Shown here: positions 24,177 to 32,511 of the stretch, one piece after another
How positions within the stretch are numbered: position 1 is the first letter of the stretch
Layout of the letters: the number at the start of each line of letters is the position of its first letter
Assembly (NCBI GenBank): GCA_045133915.1
Contig: JBGUUX010000095.1
Location: 1 to 49,025 of the forward strand
Reading direction: 5' to 3'
Length of the DNA stretch: 49,025 bases
DNA from: RGIG7300 sp045133915
GTDB lineage: Bacteria > Bacillota > Clostridia > Oscillospirales > CAG-272
Program-made: the position numbers and the translations under genes
The notes under the pieces: model-generated
What the model was told of the DNA's origin: nothing
What the model saw: only the letters and a program-made list of their open reading frames with translations
Database searches by the model: none

Positions 24177-25301
24177 CTAATCCTGAAATAAAAATGAAAT
24201 TATTCTTTCTATAAAAGTTTTTCTTTTAAGTTGTGATATATCACTCTGAGCAATAAGCTCGGTACGCGCTAACTCCTTACCGTCTACGGTATATAGGATA
24301 TAACCTAACCCGTCACCCTTCTTTACAGGCGAATAGATAAATCTATCGTGACATACCCTTATCACTACGTCTTCAGCGCTTCCCTTTTTACAAACAAATG
24401 TTGTATCGGGAGCAGTTACGGTAACGATGTCAACGTCAGAGTTTATAACGGGAATATTATATTCACCGCCCTTTAGCGTAACCGACTCGTATATATCAAA
24501 GCCTGCGTCGTACAGAGACTTGTGATCCTTCCAATCATCAGGGTCGTTTAAGGTGACCGCACATAGAGTAACCCCGTCCCGCCTAGCCACAGATACAAGA
24601 CATCTGCCGCTTCGCTTGGTAAAGCCTGTCTTGCCACCTATAACACCCTCGCAGGTCTTAAGAAGTCGGTTGTGATTTACAAACAGTCGGTTGTGGGTCT
24701 GGTACCTGTAACTGCCGACAATGTCGGTAAAATCGGTATTATCCATGGCATAGTCACACAGTAACGCCATATCGTATGCGGTGGAATAATGGTCTTCATC
24801 GTCAAGACCGTGGGGATTGGCAAAGCAGGTATCCTTCATACCTATATCCGCCGCCTTTGCGTTCATCATAGCAACAAAACTCTCAGCATCTCCGCCAACG
24901 CTTATTGCAAGAGCCATAGCCGCATCATTGGCGCTTTCCAGCATCAGGGCGTATAAAAGATCCTTGATACTGATACTCTCGCCCTTCATAAGATAAGCAG
25001 ACGAGCCTTCAACGCCTGTGGCACTCTGCGGTACCGTAATCATACCGTTGACGTCAGAGTTCTCAAGTACCACTATTGCCGTCATTATCTTTGTGGTACT
25101 TGCCATAGGAAGCCGCTTTGCCTCGTTTGAAGCATAGACAACCTCGTTTGTATCAAGACAGTACAGCACACAGCTCTCGGCTGACGTACCCGTTAAAGAA
25201 AGGGTCTCTACCGCCCTATCGTAATCGATACCCGAAGCCCTTATAGGAACTAAGGTAAAAGTAAATATCAGTATTAAAGAAATTATAGCCTTAAGCTTCA
25301 T
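24177..25301 (-). CDS. D-alanyl-D-alanine carboxypeptidase (S11, DacF/DacB-like)
   Basis: This penicillin-binding enzyme trims the terminal D-Ala of stem peptides outside the membrane. The 374-residue product has a signal peptide (1-22), the SxxK motif STTK (Ser68, Lys71), SAN (Ser123-Asn125) and KTG (224-226), and a C-terminal beta domain ending in an amphipathic anchor (KRKTFIERIISFLFQD). Its place beside gerW and scpAB suggests a DacF- or DacB-like role in spore cortex, but a vegetative role is equally compatible with the sequence. Confidence 0.9.
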   Translation of the reverse strand: MKLKAIISLILIFTFTLVPIRASGIDYDRAVETLSLTGTSAESCVLYCLDTNEVVYASNEAKRLPMASTTKIMTAIVVLENSDVNGMITVPQSATGVEGSSAYLMKGESISIKDLLYALMLESANDAAMALAISVGGDAESFVAMMNAKAADIGMKDTCFANPHGLDDEDHYSTAYDMALLCDYAMDNTDFTDIVGSYRYQTHNRLFVNHNRLLKTCEGVIGGKTGFTKRSGRCLVSVARRDGVTLCAVTLNDPDDWKDHKSLYDAGFDIYESVTLKGGEYNIPVINSDVDIVTVTAPDTTFVCKKGSAEDVVIRVCHDRFIYSPVKKGDGLGYILYTVDGKELARTELIAQSDISQLKRKTFIERIISFLFQD

Positions 25302-25352
25302 AAGCCACCCCGTACACAGTTTTTATTACACTATATGACGGGGCAAGTCCGC

Positions 25353-25802
25353 TTATTCTGCTGATTTTTCGCCCTCCGACTTTGGAGCAAAGCCAAGGTC
25401 GTTCTTGAAGAACGCCTTTAATTTAGCAATAAGGTCGGGAGACTTACGGATAAAGGAAGCAATAAGCTCAACGGTATCGTCACCCGAGGTCTCGGTGGGA
25501 TGATCTACGTTAAGCAGGTCAACACCGCCGTCAGCCTTAACTACGAGAAAGGCAACGGGCTTAACGGTAACACCTGTACCGCCTGCGCCGCCGAAATTGT
25601 TGGTTTTGTTGGGCATTTCCTTTACGCGTTTGCCCTTATAATCAAGACCGCCCGTAGCGATGCCTATAGACACCTTGGAAACGGGAATAATGACGGTACC
25701 GTTTGAGGTGGGTATAGCCTCACCGATAACGGTATTGCTGTCAACCACATCCTTGACGTTTTCCAGAGAGGTTCTTATAATGTCGCTTATCTTGTTTTCC
25801 AT
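25353..25802 (-). CDS. ytfJ: GerW/YtfJ-family sporulation protein
   Basis: This 149-residue cytoplasmic protein matches the GerW family: an N-terminal SDIIRTSLENVKDVVDSNTVIGEAI, then TVIIPVSKVSIGIATGG and a glycine-rich NNFGGAGGTGVTVKPVAFLVV core. In B. subtilis YtfJ is made in the forespore and is needed for germination with some nutrients; its biochemical role is unclear. AGGAGG-like bases precede the ATG. It lies between dac and a DUF2953 gene, an arrangement common in Clostridia. Confidence 0.9.
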   Translation of the reverse strand: MENKISDIIRTSLENVKDVVDSNTVIGEAIPTSNGTVIIPVSKVSIGIATGGLDYKGKRVKEMPNKTNNFGGAGGTGVTVKPVAFLVVKADGGVDLLNVDHPTETSGDDTVELIASFIRKSPDLIAKLKAFFKNDLGFAPKSEGEKSAE

Positions 25803-25818
25803 TTTATTTTCCTCCGAT

Positions 25819-26433
25819 CTATATAGTCGATTTTATTTGTTCCATCATCGAGTCAAACAGAACCTTGATAATTCGTATAATCCTTATTTTTATAAGCACG
25901 TCTGCCTCAACCTTAGACTGGGTCGAGATATAATCGCACCTGCAATCCATCTCCTCAAAGCTGCAGCTGATACGCTCACTGTTGCTGAGCATATCTGCAA
26001 AGACACCGACAGAATCGCATACAAAGGCGTAAGTAAGAGCGGTTGAAGCCGCGTCATCTGTTGCCACGGTTATATCAAGCTTACGAACGATGATATCCAC
26101 CCTGCCGAGAAAGCGCTTGAGTATAATGTATATCAGCTCCAGAAGCTCGGTGACCATATCCCTGACGTCGGTAAACACCTCGCCGATACTTTCCTTTTTG
26201 TCGGTCAGACGTTTGGTTCTCTTTTTTTGAAGCTTTCTTCTTCTGCCCTTAAGCTTTTTGGCAGATATATATTTTTCGGGTCCCTTTTCGGGATAAAGCT
26301 GGTCCTTATAGAACCAAAATACCCGATAATAGGAATAAAGCTCTTTGTCGTAAACAATATATATTCTTACGTTGCTCAAAAGCGCAAGCAGTATCAGAGC
26401 AACGACTGCCAAAAGGATCCACAACCAAAGCAC
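25819..26433 (-). CDS. DUF2953 membrane protein
   Basis: The 204-residue protein has one N-terminal transmembrane helix (about 2-22), then a basic stretch (KKLKGRRRKLQKKRTKR) and a mixed alpha/beta domain ending in VLFDSMMEQIKST. Size, position next to ytfJ and the helix-plus-basic layout match DUF2953 proteins, which co-occur with ytfJ in spore formers. No catalytic motif is visible and its function is unknown. Confidence 0.75.
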   Translation of the reverse strand: MLWLWILLAVVALILLALLSNVRIYIVYDKELYSYYRVFWFYKDQLYPEKGPEKYISAKKLKGRRRKLQKKRTKRLTDKKESIGEVFTDVRDMVTELLELIYIILKRFLGRVDIIVRKLDITVATDDAASTALTYAFVCDSVGVFADMLSNSERISCSFEEMDCRCDYISTQSKVEADVLIKIRIIRIIKVLFDSMMEQIKSTI

Positions 26434-26479
26434 AGATACCGCCTCCCTTTCCTTTGATTATTGTCTTAAATACAGCGCT

Positions 26480-27055
26480 TTAATCCCCGTTATTTTCTGC
26501 TGCTTCCTCTGTCTTTGGCTCCTCGTTTGCAACAGTAAGAGCTTCGACCTTAGGAAGCTCGTTTAAGGAAGAAAGACCGAATATCCTTAAAAAGTCCTTT
26601 GTTGTACCGTAGAGGTTGGGTCTGCCGGGCACGTCCAGTCTGCCCTTGATCTCAATAAGCTCTCTCTGCAGTAGAATACCAAAGGCATAGGCAGAGTCAA
26701 CGCCTCTGACCTCTTCTACGTAAGCTCGTGTTACGGGCTGATTGTAGGCAATGATAGCAAGGGTCTCAAGGCTTGATTTTGAAAGCGCTCCGTTCTTCTT
26801 GATACCAAGACAATCCTTAATGATATCCTCGTATTTTTCCTTGGTACAGAGCTGACACGCCGTATCGTAGCACAGAAGCTGAATACCTCTGTCCTCATAG
26901 TTTTCACGCATATCAAGGGTAATGCTCTTTACCTGTCCGGGGGTCAGATCCAAAAGTGAACCTAACTTTTCGTATGTAACGGGGTCTCCCGTAGCAAAGA
27001 GCAGAGCCTCTATACTGCGCTCGGTCTCAAGTATATCTTCATTCTTCTTACTCAT
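26480..27055 (-). CDS. scpB: Segregation and condensation protein B
   Basis: ScpB is the kite subunit of the SMC-ScpAB condensin, which organises and segregates chromosomes. The 191-residue product has tandem winged-helix domains with SLETLAIIAYNQPVTRAYVEEVRGVDSAYAFG-type wording near 95-130 and GRLDVPGRPNLYGTTKDFLRIFGL, both hallmarks. Its start overlaps the end of scpA by eight bases. Confidence 0.95.
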   Translation of the reverse strand: MSKKNEDILETERSIEALLFATGDPVTYEKLGSLLDLTPGQVKSITLDMRENYEDRGIQLLCYDTACQLCTKEKYEDIIKDCLGIKKNGALSKSSLETLAIIAYNQPVTRAYVEEVRGVDSAYAFGILLQRELIEIKGRLDVPGRPNLYGTTKDFLRIFGLSSLNELPKVEALTVANEEPKTEEAAENNGD

Positions 27056-27797
27056 TTGAGTTCTTACCTCTCTTGTTCAGCTCTAACACTATCTCGTCAC
27101 CGTCGTCCTTTGCTATCATAACTCGTCTTGCGCGTAGAAGCTCAAGCAACGCCGCAAAGGAGGCTATAATATCCGAACGGGTCTTTGACTGGAGCATAAG
27201 ATCGTCAAAGCTCGTTCTGCCGTTTTTATACAGATATCTCATGATACCCACAATACGCTCAGGTACAGGGGTAACACGGTGCTTAAGCAGGTTTTCCAGA
27301 GTCTTTTCGGGAGGCTGCATAGTCTCCTTAAGTTGTTTGGCTCTCTGCATAAGCCTTGCAAACGCCTGTTCAAGAAGCTTGGCGTCCTGATCGGCAAGCT
27401 CGGGGATAGCCTGAAAGGGCGCCTCGTCCATAGACTTGGTTATACGGCCTGCGTACTTCATATAATTTTCGTTGAGCATGACTGCGGCTTCCTTGGCGCG
27501 CTTATACTCAATAAGCGCCTGAGCCAGTCTCTCACGGGGGTCAACGTCTTCTTCAAGAGGAGACTTAGGCAGAAGCATACGGCTCTTAATCAACATAAGC
27601 TCGGACGCCATGGTGACAAACTCACCGGCTACTTCCATATCCATTTTTCTCATCTCCTCCAGATACTCCAGGTACTGGTCAAGGATAAGGGATATGGGGA
27701 TATCGTATATATCTACCTTGTTTTTAGAAATAAGGGATAACAGAAGATCAAGAGGACCTTCAAATATCTCCAGTTTAAAGTTTAATGATTCTGACAT
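27048..27797 (-). CDS. scpA: Segregation and condensation protein A
   Basis: ScpA is the kleisin bridging the SMC heads. The 249-residue product begins with FKLEIFEGPLDLLLSLISKNKVDIYDIPI, the conserved N-terminal kleisin segment, and ends in a winged helix (IIASFAALLELLRARRV). It overlaps scpB by eight bases and starts one base after the stop of the M50 protease gene. Confidence 0.95.
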   Translation of the reverse strand: MSESLNFKLEIFEGPLDLLLSLISKNKVDIYDIPISLILDQYLEYLEEMRKMDMEVAGEFVTMASELMLIKSRMLLPKSPLEEDVDPRERLAQALIEYKRAKEAAVMLNENYMKYAGRITKSMDEAPFQAIPELADQDAKLLEQAFARLMQRAKQLKETMQPPEKTLENLLKHRVTPVPERIVGIMRYLYKNGRTSFDDLMLQSKTRSDIIASFAALLELLRARRVMIAKDDGDEIVLELNKRGKNSNE

Positions 27798-27798
27798 T

Positions 27799-28473
27799 CT
27801 ATACCATCCAAGCTATAGATAATTCAAAAAGTTTCGTTATACCGTTGCGTACAAAGGCAAGAGGCATATCAATCATACCCGTAAACACAAGGAGCATAAC
27901 GCCGATATAGATATATCTCTCGTATTTCATCACCGCAAAATATGCCTTTGCAGGAAGAAGCACGAAAAGTATGCGGCTACCGTCAAGGGGTGGCAAGGGT
28001 ATAAGATTAAATACCGCAAGAGAGAGATTGAGGGTGTAACCTACCACGCAGAATATGAGAAGCGCGGTCCATACCGTTGCGGACATCTGACTTGTGGGCA
28101 CTGCAAACCGCTCTATAAGGGTAGCTCCAAGGAAAAAGATATAGGAGCAAAAAACGTTTGACAGCGGTCCTGCAAGGGCGGATATCGCCATACCCCACTT
28201 GGGATTTCGGAAATATCTTGTGTTTATGGGAACAGGCTTTGCCCATCCAAATCCAAAGACGAACATCAGTATTGCGCCTATGGGGTCAAGGTGCTTTATA
28301 GGGTTGAGGCTTATACGACCCAGATTATAAGCAGTTGGGTCACCCATCCACTTTGCGGCAAGGCCGTGAGCCGACTCGTGCACGCAAAGAGCAAGTATGA
28401 TTATCGGTATACTGCACAGCACCATTATAAGTGCATCGGCTGAAAAACCGTTTCTTAAAAGCGAACTTAACAT
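27799..28473 (-). CDS. Site-2 protease family (M50) membrane metalloprotease
   Basis: The 224-residue protein has about six membrane segments, the zinc motif HESAH (His32, Glu33, His36) in the first helix, and the third ligand in NLIPLPPLDGSRIL. This is the small M50B type common beside scpAB in Firmicutes. It probably cleaves membrane-embedded substrates, none of which is identified. The ATG lacks a clear ribosome site, so translation may depend on coupling to engB, whose stop lies four bases upstream. Confidence 0.88.
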   Translation of the reverse strand: MLSSLLRNGFSADALIMVLCSIPIIILALCVHESAHGLAAKWMGDPTAYNLGRISLNPIKHLDPIGAILMFVFGFGWAKPVPINTRYFRNPKWGMAISALAGPLSNVFCSYIFFLGATLIERFAVPTSQMSATVWTALLIFCVVGYTLNLSLAVFNLIPLPPLDGSRILFVLLPAKAYFAVMKYERYIYIGVMLLVFTGMIDMPLAFVRNGITKLFELSIAWMV

Positions 28474-28477
28474 TTAC

Positions 28478-29074
28478 TTATATTATCTTGTTAATAGCGT
28501 TCCAAATCTCGTTTTTGCCGTCACCCTTAAGGGCAGAAAAAGGTATAATCTCTGTACCCTCACGGATAAGCTCGTGGTTACTGAGTTCCTCGTACTGAGC
28601 CTTCTTCTGAGTAGCGTTAAGCTTGTCCGACTTTGTGGCAACTATCATATAGTCGGTCTCGGTCTGGTTAAGCCAGTCAAGCATCATACAGTCATCTGCG
28701 GTAGTACCTACCTTCATATCAACAAGCTGCATAACGAACATAGGAGCGCTACGCTCCCCCGCCTCTACCATATAGTCGTTTACAAGCTTCTGCCATATAG
28801 CTCTCTCCTTTGGAGGACGCTTGGCAAAGCCGTAGCCGGGAAGGTCAACAAAGTAGAACTTGTTGTCCACGTTATAGAAATTTATAGTGATCGTCTTACC
28901 GGGAGCGCTGGACACTCTTGCCAGCTTGTTTCTGCCGAGAAGAGTATTTATAAGTGAGCTTTTGCCCACGTTTGAGCGTCCCGAAAATACAAGATGAGGC
29001 AGGTCGTTTTTGGGAAACTGACTCTTAAGACCTGCGGTCATCTCTAATTTAACGTTCTGTAAATTGATTGCCAT
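28478..29074 (-). CDS. engB: Ribosome biogenesis GTPase
   Basis: EngB (YsxC/YihA) is an essential GTPase for 50S subunit assembly. The 198-residue product has G1 GRSNVGKSS (32-40), G3 DLPGYGFAK and G4 TKSDK. It begins three bases after the lon stop. Lon-engB adjacency is widespread in Firmicutes. Confidence 0.95.
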   Translation of the reverse strand: MAINLQNVKLEMTAGLKSQFPKNDLPHLVFSGRSNVGKSSLINTLLGRNKLARVSSAPGKTITINFYNVDNKFYFVDLPGYGFAKRPPKERAIWQKLVNDYMVEAGERSAPMFVMQLVDMKVGTTADDCMMLDWLNQTETDYMIVATKSDKLNATQKKAQYEELSNHELIREGTEIIPFSALKGDGKNEIWNAINKII

Positions 29075-29077
29075 AAT

Positions 29078-31408
29078 TTATTCCTCTGTCAATGCCGCTT
29101 TCAGGGCATCGTCTATATTATCGAGGGCGATAAACTCTATTCCCTCTTTAACTGTTTTATCTACCTCTTCAAGGTCACGGAGATTTTCACAGGGGATAAG
29201 CACCGTCTTTACTCCCGCCCTTAAAGCAGCCATAGATTTTTCCTTTAAACCGCCGATGGCAAGTACGTTACCTCTTAGGGTTATCTCACCCGTCATTGCA
29301 ACGTCACGTCTTACCTTACGACCGCTGAGCTCACTTGCAAGAGCCACAGCCATAGTAATGCCAGCAGAAGGACCGTCCTTGGGTACTGCGCCCTCAGGCA
29401 CGTGAATATGTATATCCATATCCTTATAGAAATCGGGATCTATACCGAGAGCTTCGCTTCTCTGTCTGATGCATGTAACGGCTGTTCTTGCCGACTCCTT
29501 CATAACGTCACCAAGAGAGCCGGTAAGCTCCAGCTTACCCGTACCCTTCATTGCGGCAACCTCGATCTTAAGTATATCACCGCCCAGCTGAGTATATGCA
29601 AGGCCGTTTACTATGCCCACCTGATCCGATTCCGCTATCTTACGATCGCTTAATTTCTTTGGACCGAGATACTCGTGGAGGTTCTTTAATGTCACCGTAC
29701 AGCTCTTACACTTGCCTGTTACGATACGCTTGGCAGCCTTACGGCATACCGAAGCTATCTCACGGTTGAGGTTACGTACGCCTGCTTCGTGAGTATAGGA
29801 GTCTATTATCTCAAAGAGAGCCTCATCGGTTATACGAAGCTGTCTGCCGTTAAGTCCGTGCTTCTTTAACTGCTTACGGATAAGGTGATGCTTTGCTATT
29901 TCAAGCTTCTGATAACGGTTATATATATCAAGCTCTATTATCTCCATACGGTCAAGCAGAGGTCTGGGGATAGTATCAAGACTGTTAGCCGTAGCTATAA
30001 ACAGCACATCGGACAGGTCTATAGGCATCTCGACAAAGTGATCGCGGAAATGCTGATTCTGTTCGGAATCAAGCACCTCAAGCAGAGCTGAAGAGGGATC
30101 TCCGTGGGAATCTCTGGTGAGTTTGTCTATCTCGTCAAGAAGCATAAGGGGATTGCGGCTTCCTGCCTGAACGAGACCGTTGACTATACGTCCGGGCATA
30201 GATGCAATATAAGTCCTTCTGTGACCTCTTATATCAGCCTCGTCACGGACACCGCCAAGGCAGACTCTTACGTACTTACGCTCAAGGGCCCGGGCAACAG
30301 ACTCGCATATAGAGGTCTTACCTGTACCGGGAGGGCCTACGAGACAAAGTATCTGATTGTTTAACTTGGGATTGAGCTTCTTTACCGAAAGGAACTCAAG
30401 TATTCTTTCCTTGACCTTTGTAAGTCCGTCGTGGTCGTTTTCAAGGATCTGAGAGGCGTTTTCTATATCGTCACGGTCCTCTGTAACCTTTGACCAGGGT
30501 ATATCAAGACAGGTCTCGATATACGAGCGGATAACCGCAGCCTCGGAGGAGGCATAGGGGGTCTTTGCGAGCTTTTTAAGCTCCTTTAAGAGCTTTGCTT
30601 CAACAGCCTCGGGCAGATGAGCGTTATATATCATCTCATCGTACTCTTCTATCTCGCTGTCTCCTGCGCCCTCACCAAGCTCGTTCTGAATGACCTTGAG
30701 CTGTTCCCGCAGGTAATATTCTCTCTGGTTGTCCTCTATCTGCTGACGGACCTTGTTATGTATATTGAGCTCGGTAGAAAGTATCCTCAGCTCTCTGCCC
30801 ATAATGACCGCAAGCTTTTCGAGACGTTTTAAGGGATCAAACATTTCAAGTATCGCCTGCTTATCCGAAAATGCAACCAAAACGTTTGCAGCAATAAAGT
30901 CACAGAGAAGCCCCGGCTCCTTGATGGTATTTACAGCGGCGATGACCTCAGCAGAAAGCTTGGGAGAATACTTTTTGAACTCCTCAAACTGAAGGTCTAC
31001 CTCACGTAGCAAAGCCTGAGCCTTAGCGGTATTTTCATTTACGTTGATAGCCTTGGTCATAACCTCAGCGTGCCATACGCCCTCGGTCTTTTCAAGGTTA
31101 AGGACCTTTGCGCGATAAACACCCTCTATGGTAAGACGGGCGTTGCCCTCGGGCAGTCTGAGAAACTGCTTGATGCGGCAGACCGTACCTACGTCGTAAA
31201 GGTCTTCGGCAGTAACCTCTTCGATTGCAGGGTCCTTCTGTGCAAGTATAAAGATATATTCCTGATTGTCGGAGGCAGCCTCGCAGGCATCCACATCCTC
31301 ATCACCTATTATCTCAAGGCTGAGTGGCAAAAAAGGAAACGCAAGGGTATTGCGGGCAACTATACAGGTTATATTCATCATTTCAAGTTTTTCTATATAA
31401 CGCGGCAT
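29078..31408 (-). CDS. lon: ATP-dependent Lon protease
   Basis: Lon degrades misfolded and regulatory proteins in the cytoplasm. The 776-residue product has the N-terminal substrate domain (1-about 200), the AAA+ module with Walker A GPPGTGKT and Walker B LMLLDEIDK, and the C-terminal protease with catalytic Ser in DGPSAG and Lys in KTVLIP. I placed the start at 31408 because GGAG lies six bases upstream; the longer frame begins at a TTG inside that site. It heads the ten-gene operon; no CIRCE or CtsR-like operator was seen upstream. Confidence 0.95.
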   Translation of the reverse strand: MPRYIEKLEMMNITCIVARNTLAFPFLPLSLEIIGDEDVDACEAASDNQEYIFILAQKDPAIEEVTAEDLYDVGTVCRIKQFLRLPEGNARLTIEGVYRAKVLNLEKTEGVWHAEVMTKAINVNENTAKAQALLREVDLQFEEFKKYSPKLSAEVIAAVNTIKEPGLLCDFIAANVLVAFSDKQAILEMFDPLKRLEKLAVIMGRELRILSTELNIHNKVRQQIEDNQREYYLREQLKVIQNELGEGAGDSEIEEYDEMIYNAHLPEAVEAKLLKELKKLAKTPYASSEAAVIRSYIETCLDIPWSKVTEDRDDIENASQILENDHDGLTKVKERILEFLSVKKLNPKLNNQILCLVGPPGTGKTSICESVARALERKYVRVCLGGVRDEADIRGHRRTYIASMPGRIVNGLVQAGSRNPLMLLDEIDKLTRDSHGDPSSALLEVLDSEQNQHFRDHFVEMPIDLSDVLFIATANSLDTIPRPLLDRMEIIELDIYNRYQKLEIAKHHLIRKQLKKHGLNGRQLRITDEALFEIIDSYTHEAGVRNLNREIASVCRKAAKRIVTGKCKSCTVTLKNLHEYLGPKKLSDRKIAESDQVGIVNGLAYTQLGGDILKIEVAAMKGTGKLELTGSLGDVMKESARTAVTCIRQRSEALGIDPDFYKDMDIHIHVPEGAVPKDGPSAGITMAVALASELSGRKVRRDVAMTGEITLRGNVLAIGGLKEKSMAALRAGVKTVLIPCENLRDLEEVDKTVKEGIEFIALDNIDDALKAALTEE

Positions 31409-31475
31409 TGGTATCTCCAATAAAATAATATTATTATATTATAATAACATAAGTAACAATTTTTTTCAATAGTTA

Positions 31476-31504
31476 TTGACGAAAAGAGAAATTTATAATA
31501 CAAT
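31476..31504 (+). promoter_or_regulatory. Promoter of the D-2-hydroxyacid dehydrogenase gene
   Basis: TTGACG (31476-31481), a 17-base spacer and TACAAT (31499-31504). A TATAAT at 31494-31499 is better as a -10 but only 12 bases from that -35. Confidence 0.5.
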
Positions 31505-31531
31505 TAACCTATAAAAAACAGGAGATGGAAT

Positions 31532-32479
31532 ATGAAAATAGTAATAACAGATGCAATGACCGTCACTCAGGGTGATGTAGATATAGATATATTTGCAAAA
31601 TACGGAGAGCTTATAAAGTACGACAACACCCTGCCCCATGAGGTGGCAGAACGTGTAGCGGATGCGGATATAGCCATCTGCAACAAGACACTCTTTACCC
31701 GTGAGGTGCTTGAACAGACCAAAAATCTTAAGCTCATCTGCCTCTTTGCCACAGGCTATAACAACATCGACGTAGCATACTGCCGTGAGCACGGCATCAC
31801 CGTCTGCAATGCAGGAAGCTATTCTACCGATGCTGTAGCACAGCACACCTTTGCTCTTATACTGGAGCATTTCAGCAAGGTAGGAAGGTTTGATGCCTTC
31901 GTCCGTGAGGGAGGTTGGAGTAAGTCGCCCATGTTCTCTCCCTTTGTGTTCCCCACCGACGAGATTGCAGGCAAGACCATGGGTATTATAGGCTACGGCT
32001 CTATAGGACGCAAGGTTGCCGAGATAGCAAAAGCCTTTGGTATGAAGGTGGTGGTATACACCAGAACTATTAAGGATAACGACGCCGAGTACCTGCCCCT
32101 CGACGAGCTTTTAGCAACGTCTGATATCATATCCCTGCACTGTCCTCTTAACGAAGGTACGGCAAAGCTTATGACCTACGAGCGCTTCTGCCTCTGTAAG
32201 CCTACTGCGCTTTACGTCAACACCGCAAGAGGCGGCGTAAACGAAGAAGAAGGTCTTGCAAGAGCTCTGCGTGAGGGTAAGATAGCAGGTGCGGCGGTAG
32301 ACGTACTTACCACCGAGCCTCAGACCAAGGACTGCGTACTTAACGAAAGCGTTCCCAACCTTATATTGACTCCTCACGTTGCCTGGGCACCCCTGTCAAC
32401 GAGAATAAGACTCCTCGATATAGTTGATGACAACGTAAGCTCCTTCCTTAACGGAACACCTAAAAACGTAGTATCATAA
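31532..32479 (+). CDS. D-2-hydroxyacid dehydrogenase (glycerate dehydrogenase-like)
   Basis: The enzyme interconverts a 2-keto acid and its D-2-hydroxy acid with NAD(P)H. The 315-residue product has the Rossmann motif GYGSIG within MGIIGYGSIGRKVAEIAK, the substrate Arg in NTARGG, and the catalytic His in TPHVAWAPLSTR. The WAP after the His is typical of glycerate dehydrogenase/hydroxypyruvate reductase (HprA-like), but other D-acid substrates cannot be excluded. It is monocistronic with its own promoter and terminator. Confidence 0.88.
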   Translation: MKIVITDAMTVTQGDVDIDIFAKYGELIKYDNTLPHEVAERVADADIAICNKTLFTREVLEQTKNLKLICLFATGYNNIDVAYCREHGITVCNAGSYSTDAVAQHTFALILEHFSKVGRFDAFVREGGWSKSPMFSPFVFPTDEIAGKTMGIIGYGSIGRKVAEIAKAFGMKVVVYTRTIKDNDAEYLPLDELLATSDIISLHCPLNEGTAKLMTYERFCLCKPTALYVNTARGGVNEEEGLARALREGKIAGAAVDVLTTEPQTKDCVLNESVPNLILTPHVAWAPLSTRIRLLDIVDDNVSSFLNGTPKNVVS

Positions 32480-32480
32480 C

Positions 32481-32506
32481 AAAAATCCACCTTTCGGTGG
32501 ATTTTT
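32481..32506. terminator. Bidirectional terminator between the dehydrogenase gene and addA
   Basis: An 11-bp perfect stem (32481-32491 with 32496-32506), loop TTTC, with T-runs on both strands, two bases past one stop codon and six before the other. Confidence 0.92.
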
Positions 32507-32511
32507 TGTTA

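Noticed and set aside
31421..31531. CIRCE or CtsR operator before lon
   Set aside because: No TTAGCACTC inverted repeat or tandem GGTCAAA heptads could be found.
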